DNA of 64,000 nucleotides from Rhizobium metallidurans (GTDB lineage Bacteria; Pseudomonadota; Alphaproteobacteria; Rhizobiales; Rhizobiaceae). The notes under the pieces are model-generated. The model did not search any database and was not told where the DNA came from. It saw nothing but the letters and a program-made list of their open reading frames with translations. The translations under genes were made by a program, and so were the position numbers. The stretch covers positions 109,159 to 173,158 of the forward strand of contig NZ_JACIDW010000009.1 in assembly GCF_014196505.1 (NCBI RefSeq), in the 5' to 3' direction. This document shows, in pieces, positions 1 through 8,550 of the stretch (positions are counted from its first letter, which is position 1; the number at the start of each line of letters is the position of its first letter).

Positions 1-467
1 ATGGCCACATTCGACGCCATAACCTCCGAGCCATGCCCGCTTTCCCAGAGGCCGCAAGCGCCGGCCAAAGCCATTCCGCCGAGATAACCGGATCCGGTCG
101 TCACCGGCGTGTTGAAGTCGCCATGCGCATCGACCCAGAGCACCTTGAGGCCCGGAATGGTGCGCGCCGCCGCCGGCAGCGTGGCCAGCGCGGCCGAGCA
201 GGTGTTGACGCTGAGCAACGGAATATCGCCGGCATCGATCGCCGCGACCACCTCACGGGCGAGCCCGCTCAACGTCTCGCGGGCGGCGGGCAGGCTGACG
301 CTCCAGTCGTCCACCCGGTGCTCGCTTTCACGTCCGACGACGTGAGCCTCGGTGGAGAGACGAACGGCCAGCATGTCGGAACAAGCCCGCGCGCCCGCTA
401 TGGCATACGGTGTCCGGTCGCCGATGCGGCCTTGCGATGTGATCAAGCGAAACGGTCGATTGCGCAT
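1..467 (-). CDS. Arginase/agmatinase-family protein (3' part outside window)
   Basis: The frame starts at ATG 465-467 on the minus strand and runs open off the left edge, giving 155 visible residues. About residues 117-122 it reads WVDAHGDF, followed by NTP and SGYLGGMALAGACG. This is the DAHxD manganese-binding block and the following substrate loop of the ureohydrolase superfamily (arginase, agmatinase, formiminoglutamase). Such enzymes hydrolyse guanidino or formimino groups in the cytoplasm using two Mn ions. The N-terminus is shorter than in classical arginases. The later metal ligands (DxDxxDP) would lie outside the window, so the substrate cannot be assigned. No neighbour inside the window helps: the next genes run the other way. 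Confidence 0.8.
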   Translation of the reverse strand, partial: MRNRPFRLITSQGRIGDRTPYAIAGARACSDMLAVRLSTEAHVVGRESEHRVDDWSVSLPAARETLSGLAREVVAAIDAGDIPLLSVNTCSAALATLPAAARTIPGLKVLWVDAHGDFNTPVTTGSGYLGGMALAGACGLWESGHGSEVMASNVA

Positions 468-651
468 GGTATTCCGATTTGGTTGGCTGTCTGAATGGGC
501 GAAGCGAATTGCCACTGGCTAGGCAAAATTCCGATGTTAATCAAGCGGTTCGTTCTGGCGGGACGATCGCCCACGCTGGCGTCCCGTCAGCAGTCCAGCC
601 ATTAGCGGCAGCGCGGCCATTGGCGTCGCTGGATGTTTGGGTGTCGCCGCC

Positions 652-852
652 TCAGCTCTTGGCAACGGGCGCTGCTGGCAGAAGCCTGCCGTCGAAGATC
701 ATTGCGATGGCGCCCATCCGAGCGCCGCGGGCCTCCAATCGCGAAATGGCGCATCGGACCAGCTCCGGGACGATATCGTCGCGAACAAAATCAAGGCTGG
801 GGCGTTGATCCCATATGGTTTTTCGAAAAGGAGCAATCCGATGAAGAGAACG
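652..852 (-). pseudogene. Possible gene remnant, minus strand, no start codon
   Basis: Between a stop at 853-855 and a TGA at 652-654 the minus strand is open and has strong G/C at third codon positions. It encodes a protein-like segment that includes RDDIVPELVRCAISRLEARG and ends GRLLPAAPVAKS. No ATG, GTG or TTG lies in frame, and the segment runs under the Shine-Dalgarno region of the gene at 841. I do not recognise the family. It may be the decayed 3' end of a gene or chance coding bias. The rest of 468-840 shows no convincing gene. Confidence 0.25.
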
Positions 853-1125
853 CTAGGCGCGGCAATGGCCGCAATATTCATCGTCGCGGGCGGCCTGAGC
901 CCGGCAATGGCGCGCGACAACAATCATCGCGACAACACCGGACGGGCGATCGCCGGCGGCGTGGCTGCCGGTGTCGTCGGTGGTTTGATCGGCGGGGCCA
1001 TCGCCAATTCGCAGCCTCGCTACGCCGAGCCGGCGCCACGTCCGCGCTGCTGGTATGAAGATCGTGAGGTCGGAAACAGCTATGACGGAGGATCTCATGT
1101 CGAAACGGTGCGCGTCTGCCGCTAG
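841..1125 (+). CDS. Small secreted glycine-zipper protein
   Basis: This 94-residue protein starts at ATG 841, with a good ribosome binding site (AAAGGAG) eight bases upstream. Residues 1-24 form a signal peptide (basic start, hydrophobic core, AMA cleavage site). Residues about 33-52 are a glycine zipper (repeated small-x3-small pattern with GG pairs), as in outer-membrane-associated 17-kDa/Rick_17kDa-like proteins. The C-terminal part holds two cysteines, in RCWYED and VRVCR, that could form a disulfide in the periplasm. Function unknown; location in the periplasm or outer membrane is inferred from the signal peptide. It stands alone with no operon partner. Confidence 0.75.
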   Translation: MKRTLGAAMAAIFIVAGGLSPAMARDNNHRDNTGRAIAGGVAAGVVGGLIGGAIANSQPRYAEPAPRPRCWYEDREVGNSYDGGSHVETVRVCR

Positions 1126-1246
1126 CCTCTTGACCCACATCTATGCGGGGAACCGCTCCGCATAGACCGTCCTCACCGCAAAGTGTGAGTTGACCACCCT
1201 GCGCGACGAGGCGACAATCAGCTATCGAGAACGCGAGGATGACCCG

Positions 1247-1549
1247 ATGGAAGCAGAACGCTGGCGCCATATGGAAAGCGCGCCCAGGGACGGAAGCCGG
1301 ATTCTTGTGACCATCTATCCATCCGAACAAGGACCGGGAGAAGTCGATCTGGCATATTGGTCAGCTGGCGATCGTTCTGGTGGCGAAGGGTGGCGCGCAT
1401 CGGATTCCTCACCCGGGCGCGTGATCGAATATGCGGAGCCGGAGCTGAAGTGTTGGATGCCAATGCCATCAGCCAATCTCGACCGCGCCTCCATGCCGCT
1501 ACCCTGGGAAGTCGACGACGCTTTGCAACTGGATGGTTCGGGCATCTAG
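1247..1549 (+). CDS. Hypothetical protein of about 100 residues
   Basis: I start the gene at ATG 1247 because the recognisable part begins there: MEAERWRHMESAPRDGSRIL. The W-x4-SAPRDG-x-IL pattern recurs at the N-termini of small proteins of rhizobia and their phages that have no known function. The residues upstream of this ATG look non-coding. The protein is acidic and tryptophan-rich with no membrane segment or signal peptide, so it is probably cytoplasmic. It is 98 bases upstream of the LysR gene on the same strand and may share transcription, but nothing links the two functionally. Confidence 0.55.
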   Translation: MEAERWRHMESAPRDGSRILVTIYPSEQGPGEVDLAYWSAGDRSGGEGWRASDSSPGRVIEYAEPELKCWMPMPSANLDRASMPLPWEVDDALQLDGSGI

Positions 1550-1647
1550 CGGGCCATAGCATGGAACCTGATTGCGGAGCCCGACCGCAGCGCGGCCCTT
1601 CACATTCGCGACGATGGCAGTAAGGTGGCGCCCGGCAGGGAGGCCGC

Positions 1648-2544
1648 ATGATCGACAAACTGGAATTCTTCATCGCCGTCGCCACTGAAAAGCATTTCGG
1701 CCGCGCCGCCCAGGAATGCGGCATATCACAGCCATCACTCTCCGCCGCCATTCGCCAGCTCGAAGACCAGCTCGGCGTTATTCTCGTGCAGCGCGGCTCC
1801 CGTTTTCAGGGACTGACGCCGGAAGGACAGCGCGTGCTCGAATGGGCGCGCAGGATTGTCGGCGACGCGCGCACCATGCGCCAGGAAATGCGCGCCGCCC
1901 GCGCGGGTCTCGCCGGCCATATCCGGATTGCAGCCATACCGACCGCGCTCTCCATGTTGCCGCAATTGACCGCGCCGTTTCAGGAGCGCCATCCCGACGT
2001 CACCTTTTCGATCGTCTCGCGCAATTCGCTCCAGGTGCTGAGCATGATCGAGAATCTCGAGATCGACGCTGGCATAACCTATCTCGAGAACGAGCCGCTC
2101 GGGCGCGTGACCAGCGTTCCGCTATACGCCGAACAGTATAATCTCATCACCGCCGCCGGCAGCCCGCTGTCGGATCGGGAAAGCGTCACCTGGAAAGAGG
2201 TCGGCGACATCAGGCTCTGTCTATTGACCGCCGACATGCAGAACCGACGGATAATCAACCAGTTGCTGGCCGAGGCAGGCGCAACGGCGCGGCCGACCCT
2301 CGAATCCAATTCGATGATCGTGCTGTTTTCGCATGTACGCACCGGCCGCTGGGCCAGCATCATGCCGCGCAATGTCGCGAAATCATTCGGCTTTCCGTCC
2401 GAAATCCGGATGATCCCGATTGTCGAGCCACAGGCGCATCATGTCGTCGGCCTGGTGGCGACGCATCGCGAACCCTTCACGCCGCTCGTCTCCGCGCTGC
2501 TGCATGAGGCGCGCATCCTCGTCGACAGACCGGAATTTCAATAG
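1648..2544 (+). CDS. LysR-family regulator of formate dehydrogenase
   Basis: A 298-residue LysR-type transcription factor. An N-terminal winged helix-turn-helix (residues about 1-60, AAQECGISQPSLSAAIRQLE) is followed by a periplasmic-binding-protein-like effector domain (about 90-295). ATG 1648 follows a strong GGGAGG site. It lies 156 bases upstream of fdsG on the same strand, and LysR proteins (FdsR, CbbR-like) flank fds operons in other proteobacteria. I infer that it controls fdsGBAD, probably in response to formate or carbon status. The effector is not readable from sequence. Confidence 0.85.
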   Translation: MIDKLEFFIAVATEKHFGRAAQECGISQPSLSAAIRQLEDQLGVILVQRGSRFQGLTPEGQRVLEWARRIVGDARTMRQEMRAARAGLAGHIRIAAIPTALSMLPQLTAPFQERHPDVTFSIVSRNSLQVLSMIENLEIDAGITYLENEPLGRVTSVPLYAEQYNLITAAGSPLSDRESVTWKEVGDIRLCLLTADMQNRRIINQLLAEAGATARPTLESNSMIVLFSHVRTGRWASIMPRNVAKSFGFPSEIRMIPIVEPQAHHVVGLVATHREPFTPLVSALLHEARILVDRPEFQ

Positions 2545-2583
2545 GAAAATCCTATCGACTGACGAGACAGCTTTATTGATCGC

Positions 2584-2612
2584 TTCGTCCTTCCCTGAGA
2601 AAGTCTTATAAT
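2584..2612 (+). promoter_or_regulatory. Candidate sigma-70 promoter of the fds operon
   Basis: A perfect -10 hexamer TATAAT (2607-2612) is preceded, 17 bases upstream, by a weak -35 box TTCGTC (2584-2589). It lies about 90 bases before fdsG. The weak -35 would fit activation by the adjacent LysR protein. Confidence 0.45.
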
Positions 2613-2700
2613 GATTTGACGGCCCATGTCGTCGGCCGGGGCTTCTGGAGGAGGCTTGCCGGATGTCCGCGGGGTCGCTGCTTGTCTGGGAGGGCAGCTG

Positions 2701-3180
2701 ATGAATATTCATGTCGCCAAGGGCGATATCTCCGATCAGGTGCGTGACATCGTCGATCGTCTGAAGACGCTGGAAGGGCCGATGCTGCCGATCCTCCACG
2801 AGATCCAGGACGTGTTCGGCTATGTGCCGCAGGAGGCGCTGCCTGTCATCGCGCATGGTCTCAACCTGTCGCGGGCCGAAGTCCACGGCGTCGTCACCTT
2901 CTATCACGACTATCGCAGCCATCCGCCCGGCCGGCATGTACTGAAGCTCTGTCGGGCCGAGTCCTGCCAGTCGATGGGCGCGGACCGTCTGGCGGAGCGC
3001 GTGAAGGCGATGCTTGGCATCGACTGGCACGGCACCACGCCCGACGGGGCCATTACGCTGGAACCGGTCTTCTGCCTCGGACTCTGTTCGTGCTCTCCAT
3101 CAGCGATGATTGACGGCGAGGTGCATGGCCGCGTCGATGTCGCCGATCTCGAGGAGATCATCGCGGAGGCGCGCCGATGA
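2701..3180 (+). CDS. fdsG: NAD-dependent formate dehydrogenase, gamma subunit
   Basis: This 159-residue subunit belongs to the NuoE-like thioredoxin-fold [2Fe-2S] family. Four cysteines sit in two pairs, CRAESC (about residues 82-87) and CLGLC (about 123-127), the expected cluster ligands. It passes electrons within the soluble FdsGBAD complex, which oxidises formate to CO2 and reduces NAD. The ATG at 2701 is preferred over upstream in-frame codons: it has GGGAGG ten bases upstream, and the family N-terminus (helical segment, then LPILHEIQ) begins just after it. The 3' end overlaps fdsB by four bases (ATGA), so translation is coupled. Confidence 0.92.
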   Translation: MNIHVAKGDISDQVRDIVDRLKTLEGPMLPILHEIQDVFGYVPQEALPVIAHGLNLSRAEVHGVVTFYHDYRSHPPGRHVLKLCRAESCQSMGADRLAERVKAMLGIDWHGTTPDGAITLEPVFCLGLCSCSPSAMIDGEVHGRVDVADLEEIIAEARR

Positions 3181-4733
3181 CTGTCAGGATCTATGTTCCG
3201 CGCGATGCGGCGGCAGTGGCGCTCGGTGCCGACAAGGTGGCGGCGGCGGTCGCCAAGGAAATTGCCGATCGTGGCCTCGATGCGGTGATCGTCCGCAATG
3301 GCTCGCGCGGCATGCACTGGCTGGAACCGCTGGTTGAAATCGAAATCGCGGGTGAGCGGATCGGCTACGGTCCGGTAAAGACGCGGGATGTCGTGTCATT
3401 GTTCGATGCGGGGCTGCTATCAGGCGGGGATCATCGGCTCTGTCTTGGCGCGGTCGAGGAGATCGCGTTTCTCAAGCGGCAGACACGACTGACTTTCGCT
3501 CGCTGCGGGGTGATCGATCCGTTGTCTCTCATCGACTACGAGGCGCATGGCGGGCTTTCGGGCCTGCGCCGTACTGTCGGCATGCAGCCTGCCGATATCG
3601 TCAAGGACGTCACCGATTCCGGTCTGCGCGGGCGTGGCGGCGCGGGTTTCCCGACCGGCATCAAATGGAAGACCGTACTCGACGCACCGGGTGCGCGCAA
3701 ATATATCGTCTGCAATGCCGATGAGGGCGATAGCGGCACCTTCGCCGACCGGATGATCATGGAGGGCGATCCTTTCGTGCTCATCGAGGGTATGGCGATC
3801 GCGGGGCTGGCGACCGGGGCGACCAGGGGCTTCGTCTATATCCGCTCGGAATATCCGCATGCGATTCAGACAATGACCGAGGCCGTGGAGATCGCGAGAC
3901 GCGCGGGCGTGCTCGGCCCGTCGGTGCTCGGCTCCGGCAAGGCATTCGACGTCGAGATCCGCACCGGTGCCGGCGCCTATGTCTGCGGCGAGGAAACGGC
4001 GCTCCTGAACAGCCTCGAGGGCAAGCGCGGCATCGTGCGCGCCAAGCCGCCGCTGCCGGCGCACAAGGGTCTGTTCGACTGTCCCACCGTCATCAACAAC
4101 GTGATCTCGCTCGCGTCCGTCCCTGTGATCATGGACAAGGGTGCTGCCTATTATCGCGATTTCGGTATGGGGCGCTCGCGCGGCACCATCCCGTTGCAGA
4201 TCGCCGGCAATGTCAGGCATCCCGGTCTTTATGAGGTGGCCTTCGGGCTGACGCTGGGCGAGATCGTCGATGAGATCGCCGGCGGCACGGCATCGGGACG
4301 ACCGGTCAAGGCCGTGCAGGTGGGCGGGCCGCTGGGGGCGTATTTCCCACGCGCGCTGTTCGACACCCCCTTCGACTATGAGGCCTTTGCCGCGAAGGAC
4401 GGCTTGATCGGCCATGCCGGCATCGTCGTCTTCGACGATAGCGCCGACATGCTGAAGCAGGCGCGCTTCGCGATGGAGTTCTGTGCCGTCGAGAGCTGCG
4501 GCAAGTGCACGCCCTGCCGCATCGGCTCGACACGCGGCGTGGAAACGGCCGACAAGATCGCCAGCGGCATCGAACCTGAGAAAAACCGGGCGCTGCTGAC
4601 GGATCTCTGCAACACGATGAAGTTTGGTTCGCTCTGTGCGCTGGGTGGGTTCACGCCTTATCCCGTTTTGAGCGCGATGACGCATTTTCCGGATGATTTC
4701 GCGCCGGCGCCGATGGTGGAGGCTGCGGAATGA
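3177..4733 (+). CDS. fdsB: NAD-dependent formate dehydrogenase, beta subunit
   Basis: A 518-residue NuoF-like flavoprotein that carries the NAD-binding site, FMN and a [4Fe-4S] cluster. The first ~110 residues form the extra N-terminal domain typical of FdsB. They are followed by the FMN loop GRGGAGFPTGIKW, the NADH-binding segment GAGAYVCGEETALLNSLEG, and the cluster motif ESCGKCTPCRIG with a distal cysteine (SLCALGG). It is the diaphorase end of the complex, where NADH is formed. It overlaps fdsG by four bases. Its 3' end is followed by a palindromic repeat that separates it from fdsA. Confidence 0.93.
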   Translation: MTVRIYVPRDAAAVALGADKVAAAVAKEIADRGLDAVIVRNGSRGMHWLEPLVEIEIAGERIGYGPVKTRDVVSLFDAGLLSGGDHRLCLGAVEEIAFLKRQTRLTFARCGVIDPLSLIDYEAHGGLSGLRRTVGMQPADIVKDVTDSGLRGRGGAGFPTGIKWKTVLDAPGARKYIVCNADEGDSGTFADRMIMEGDPFVLIEGMAIAGLATGATRGFVYIRSEYPHAIQTMTEAVEIARRAGVLGPSVLGSGKAFDVEIRTGAGAYVCGEETALLNSLEGKRGIVRAKPPLPAHKGLFDCPTVINNVISLASVPVIMDKGAAYYRDFGMGRSRGTIPLQIAGNVRHPGLYEVAFGLTLGEIVDEIAGGTASGRPVKAVQVGGPLGAYFPRALFDTPFDYEAFAAKDGLIGHAGIVVFDDSADMLKQARFAMEFCAVESCGKCTPCRIGSTRGVETADKIASGIEPEKNRALLTDLCNTMKFGSLCALGGFTPYPVLSAMTHFPDDFAPAPMVEAAE

Positions 4734-4757
4734 TGAGGATTGCATTGAACGTCTATT

Positions 4758-4913
4758 CCCCTCCCCAACCCCTCCCCACAAGGGGGAGGGGCTTGGAATG
4801 CCGCGCCCTTCCCGTTCTCATCTCAACGCTTCCACATGCGGGAAAGCCGCTGCAGTGCGATGACCGCGCCGCAGTGAAGCCCCTCCCCCTTGTGGGGAGG
4901 GGTTGGGGAGGGG
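4758..4913. repeat. Palindromic intergenic repeat inside the fds operon
   Basis: Two 37-base arms (4758-4794 and 4877-4913) are exact reverse complements, separated by 82 bases. Each arm is built from C4-T-C4 and G4-A-G4 blocks and contains its own imperfect hairpin. It fills most of the 228-base gap between fdsB and fdsA and holds no gene. C/G-block palindromes of this kind are dispersed in many Hyphomicrobiales genomes. I saw no second copy in this window. Transcribed RNA would fold into a long stem, which could reduce read-through or stabilise the upstream message. Confidence 0.9.
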
Positions 4914-4961
4914 TCTTAGCGCCATCCACGACAGCAGATCATTCTCTTACGGAGGCACACC

Positions 4962-7841
4962 ATGTCCCTCGTTCATGAAATAGACTACGGCACGCCGGCC
5001 TCCGCCTCCGAGACCATGGTGACGCTCACGATCGACGGCAATCAGGTGACGGTGCCCGAGGGCACATCCATCATGCGCGCGTCGATGGATTCTGGCATCG
5101 AGATCCCGAAGCTCTGCGCCACCGACATGATCGATGCCTTCGGTTCCTGCCGGCTCTGTCTTGTCGAGATCCAGGGACGCAACGGCCTGCCCGCGTCCTG
5201 CACTACGCCGGTCGCGGCGGGCATGGTGGTGTCGACGCAGACGAACCGGCTCAAGGATGTGCGGCGCGGCGTGATGGAACTCTATATTTCCGACCATCCG
5301 CTCGACTGTCTCACCTGCGCCGCCAACGGCGATTGCGAGCTGCAGGACATGGCGGGCGCGGTTGGCTTGCGCGATGTGCGCTACGGCTATGATGGCGAGA
5401 ACCACGTCAAGGCGCGCGATAATGGCGGGCTCAATGCCAAGTGGGCGCCGAAGGATGAGAGCAATCCCTATTTCACCTTCGATCCGGCCAAATGCATCGT
5501 CTGTTCGCGCTGCGTGCGGGCCTGCGAAGAGGTTCAGGGCACGTTCGCGCTGACCATCGAGGGGCGCGGCTTCGATTCCCGCGTCTCGGCCGGCATGCAC
5601 GAGGATTTCGTCTCGTCGGAATGCGTCTCCTGCGGCGCCTGCGTGCAGGCCTGCCCGACGGCGACGCTGACCGAGAAGTCGGTGATCGAGATCGGCCAGC
5701 CGGAGCATTCCGTGGTGACCACCTGCGCCTATTGCGGCGTTGGCTGCTCCTTCAAGGCGGAGATGCGCGGCGAGGAGCTGGTGCGCATGGTGCCCTGGAA
5801 GGATGGGCAGGCGAACCGCGGGCACTCCTGTGTCAAGGGCCGCTTCGCCTATGGCTATTCGAGCCACAAGGACCGCATCCTCAATCCGATGGTCCGCGAG
5901 AAGATCACCGATCCCTGGCGCGAAGTGACCTGGGACGAGGCCTTTGCGCATGTGGCCTCCGAGTTCCGGCGCATCCAGTATCAGTATGGTCGCGATTCGA
6001 TCGGCGGCATCACCTCATCGCGCTGCACCAATGAGGAGACTTATCTGGTGCAGAAGCTGGTGCGCGCCGGCTTCGGCAACAACAACGTCGATACCTGCGC
6101 CCGCGTCTGCCATTCGCCGACAGGCTACGGCCTTGGCCAAGCCTTCGGCACCTCGGCGGGCACACAGAATTTCGATAGCGTCGAGAAGAGCGATGTCGTC
6201 GTCATCATCGGCGCGAACCCGACGGACGGACATCCGGTCTTCGGCTCGCGGTTGAAGAAGCGGCTGCGGCAGGGCGCCAAGCTGATCGTCATCGATCCGC
6301 GCCGTACCGATATCGTCCGCTCTCCGCATGTCGAGGCGGCCTATCATCTGCCTTTGAAGCCCGGCACCAACGTCGCGGTCATGACCTCGCTTGCGCATGT
6401 GATCGTCACCGAGGGCCTGTTCGACGAGCGCTTCATCCGCGAGCGCTGCGACTGGTCGGAATTCGAGGACTGGGCCGCCTTCGTCGCCGAGCCACACCAT
6501 AGCCCGGAGGCAACCGAGACGCTGACGGGCGTGCCGGCGGACATGCTGCGCGGTGCCGCCCGCCTCTATGCCACCGGCGGCAACGGTGCGATCTATTACG
6601 GGCTTGGCGTGACCGAGCACAGCCAGGGTTCGACGACCGTCATGGCGATCGCCAACCTAGCGATGGTGACCGGCAATATCGGCCGTCCCGGCGTCGGCGT
6701 GAACCCGCTGCGCGGTCAGAACAACGTGCAGGGCTCCTGCGACATGGGCTCCTTCCCGCACGAGCTGCCGGGCTATCGCCACGTTTCCGACGACGCGACG
6801 CGCGATATCTTCGAGAAGCTCTGGGGTGTCAAAATCAGCGACGAGCCGGGCCTGCGTATTCCCAACATGCTGGATGCGGCCGTCGACGGTTCCTTCAAGG
6901 GGCTCTATGTCCAGGGCGAGGATATCCTGCAGTCCGACCCCGATACCAAGCACGTGGCGGCGGGGCTGGCCGCGATGGAATGCGTCGTGGTGCACGATCT
7001 CTTCCTGAACGAGACCGCGAACTACGCGCATGTCTTCCTGCCGGGTTCGAGTTTCCTCGAAAAGGACGGCACCTTCACCAATGCCGAACGACGCATCAAC
7101 CGCGTGCGCAAGGTGATGAGCCCGAAGAACGGCTATGCCGACTGGGAAGTGACGCAGAAGCTGGCGCAGGCGATCGGCCTTGCCTGGAACTACAAGCACC
7201 CGTCCGAGATCATGGACGAGATCGCCGCGACGACGCCGAGCTTCGCCATGGTTTCCTACGACTATCTGGAAAAGATGGGCTCCGTGCAGTGGCCGTGCAA
7301 CGAGGCGCATCCCGAGGGATCACCGATCATGCATGTCGATGGTTTCGTTCGTGGCAAGGGCAAGTTCATCCGCACCGAATATATCGCGACCGACGAACGC
7401 ACCGGCCCGCGCTTCCCGCTGCTTCTGACGACAGGGCGCATTCTCAGCCAGTACAATGTCGGGGCGCAGACACGGCGCACGGAAAACGTTGTGTGGCATT
7501 CCGAGGACCGGCTGGAAGTCCATCCGCACGACGCCGAACAGCGCGGCATCCGCGATGGCGATTGGGTAAAGCTGATGAGCCGGTCGGGCGATACGACGCT
7601 GAGGGCGCTGATCACCGACCGCGTTTCTCCCGGTGTCGTTTATACCACCTTCCACCATCCGGATACGCAGGCCAACGTCATCACCACCGACTTCTCCGAC
7701 TGGGCGACCAACTGTCCGGAATACAAGGTCACCGCCGTCCAGGTCTCACCGTCAAACGGGCCGACGGATTGGCAGGTCGAGTATGACGAGCAGGCGCGGC
7801 AGAGCCGCCGGATCTCGGGCAAGCTCGAGGCGGCGGAATAA
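4962..7841 (+). CDS. fdsA: NAD-dependent formate dehydrogenase, molybdenum catalytic alpha subunit
   Basis: A 959-residue catalytic subunit. The N-terminal ~240 residues are ferredoxin-like: a [2Fe-2S] domain (CRLC within SCRLCLVEIQG), a His/Cys segment (DHPLDCLTCAANGDCELQ), and two [4Fe-4S] motifs (CIVCSRCVRAC, CVSCGACVQACP). A further [4Fe-4S] motif CAYCGVGC opens the bis-MGD molybdopterin domain. The molybdenum ligand is Cys383 in ARVCH, followed by the conserved His384, so this is a cysteine, not selenocysteine, enzyme. The C-terminal ~110 residues are the molydopterin dinucleotide-binding domain. The ATG follows GGAGG. It oxidises formate in the cytoplasm as part of FdsGBAD. Confidence 0.95.
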   Translation: MSLVHEIDYGTPASASETMVTLTIDGNQVTVPEGTSIMRASMDSGIEIPKLCATDMIDAFGSCRLCLVEIQGRNGLPASCTTPVAAGMVVSTQTNRLKDVRRGVMELYISDHPLDCLTCAANGDCELQDMAGAVGLRDVRYGYDGENHVKARDNGGLNAKWAPKDESNPYFTFDPAKCIVCSRCVRACEEVQGTFALTIEGRGFDSRVSAGMHEDFVSSECVSCGACVQACPTATLTEKSVIEIGQPEHSVVTTCAYCGVGCSFKAEMRGEELVRMVPWKDGQANRGHSCVKGRFAYGYSSHKDRILNPMVREKITDPWREVTWDEAFAHVASEFRRIQYQYGRDSIGGITSSRCTNEETYLVQKLVRAGFGNNNVDTCARVCHSPTGYGLGQAFGTSAGTQNFDSVEKSDVVVIIGANPTDGHPVFGSRLKKRLRQGAKLIVIDPRRTDIVRSPHVEAAYHLPLKPGTNVAVMTSLAHVIVTEGLFDERFIRERCDWSEFEDWAAFVAEPHHSPEATETLTGVPADMLRGAARLYATGGNGAIYYGLGVTEHSQGSTTVMAIANLAMVTGNIGRPGVGVNPLRGQNNVQGSCDMGSFPHELPGYRHVSDDATRDIFEKLWGVKISDEPGLRIPNMLDAAVDGSFKGLYVQGEDILQSDPDTKHVAAGLAAMECVVVHDLFLNETANYAHVFLPGSSFLEKDGTFTNAERRINRVRKVMSPKNGYADWEVTQKLAQAIGLAWNYKHPSEIMDEIAATTPSFAMVSYDYLEKMGSVQWPCNEAHPEGSPIMHVDGFVRGKGKFIRTEYIATDERTGPRFPLLLTTGRILSQYNVGAQTRRTENVVWHSEDRLEVHPHDAEQRGIRDGDWVKLMSRSGDTTLRALITDRVSPGVVYTTFHHPDTQANVITTDFSDWATNCPEYKVTAVQVSPSNGPTDWQVEYDEQARQSRRISGKLEAAE

Positions 7842-7844
7842 GCG

Positions 7845-8102
7845 ATGTCACACGGCACCCACGACAAGCTTGTCTACATGGCCAACCAGATCGCGGGCTT
7901 CTTCGCGACGCAGCCCGATGCCGAGGCCGCGCAAGGGGTGGCCTCGCATATCAACAAGTTCTGGGAGCCACGCATGCGCCGGCAGCTGTTCGAGATCATC
8001 GAACACGAGGACAACACGCTCAGTCCGCTGGTGCTGCGGGCGGCTCCCCTGATCAAGAAGCCGGCGCCGGTCGCGCCGCCCAATCCGGAGACGATCGGCT
8101 GA
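7845..8102 (+). CDS. fdsD: Formate dehydrogenase delta subunit
   Basis: This 85-residue protein starts three bases after the fdsA stop codon. It has the FdsD family features: the N-terminal segment KLVYMANQIAGFF, then HINKFWEPRMRRQL, and a proline-rich tail. FdsD is a small subunit found with soluble NAD-linked formate dehydrogenases and is thought to help assembly or stability of the molybdenum enzyme. In Rhodobacter and Cupriavidus the order is fdsG-B-A-C-D. Here fdsC is absent between fdsA and fdsD, so cofactor sulfuration must come from a homologue elsewhere. Confidence 0.9.
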   Translation: MSHGTHDKLVYMANQIAGFFATQPDAEAAQGVASHINKFWEPRMRRQLFEIIEHEDNTLSPLVLRAAPLIKKPAPVAPPNPETIG

Positions 8103-8156
8103 CGGCATGGCACCTCAGTGTCTGCGGGCCTTGTCTAGAACGCCCTGCCTGCGGCA

Positions 8157-8348
8157 TCAATCCGGCGTTGCCGCCGGATCGCGCTTCGCCTCGCCTGTTC
8201 GCGGTGCATGAGATGCGCCGAAGGATCGGACGCGAGCGGCGCTTTGCATGAGCTGGGCGAACGACCGCTCGCTTATTCCGTCCGCCTTGTTCAATTGGGC
8301 GATCATCAGATCGTCGAGCACTTCCGAAACCGTAAAATCCAGATCCAC
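8157..8348 (-). CDS. Small hypothetical protein (63 residues)
   Basis: I place the start at GTG 8346-8348, since a GGAGG ribosome binding site lies eight bases upstream and the codons before it look non-coding. The product is hydrophilic, begins with an acidic stretch (DLDFTVSEVLDDLMIAQLNKADG), and has no membrane segment. It resembles small cytoplasmic proteins conserved in Rhizobiaceae but I cannot name a family. It points toward the fds operon, ending 55 bases from fdsD, with no evident functional link. Confidence 0.5.
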   Translation of the reverse strand: MDLDFTVSEVLDDLMIAQLNKADGISERSFAQLMQSAARVRSFGASHAPRTGEAKRDPAATPD

Positions 8349-8477
8349 TGTTTGATCCTCCGCCAGTAGACAAATCACTATCAGCGGAAAGCGGCGGAGA
8401 CGTGTACCGGAAAGTCACATCTAGGTTACCCGTTTGACAGTTATGCCGGTGTGCTCGGTCATGGGCGCTCTTTTTCG

Positions 8478-8517
8478 CGACACGTGTCGTGTACCGAGCT
8501 TGCCTCCTGAGGGAGGC
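8478..8517. promoter_or_regulatory. Perfect 12-bp palindrome and adjacent hairpin
   Basis: Positions 8478-8489 are a perfect palindrome centred on ACACGTGT, a shape typical of repressor operators. A short GC hairpin (8502-8507 with 8512-8517) follows. Both lie in the 202-base gap between the divergent genes at 8348 and 8551, where a shared regulatory site would be expected. No regulator gene is adjacent. Confidence 0.4.
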
Positions 8518-8550
8518 TGCTTTAGCTCCTTGGTGGAATGGAGCAGGCAA

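Noticed and set aside
4758..4913. CRISPR-like or terminator array
   Set aside because: There are only two arms in inverted orientation with one unrelated centre, so it is a palindromic repeat and not an array.
3420..5951. Long minus-strand frames opposite fdsB and fdsA
   Set aside because: They are His/Asp/Arg-rich shadows of real coding sequence with no ribosome sites or domains.
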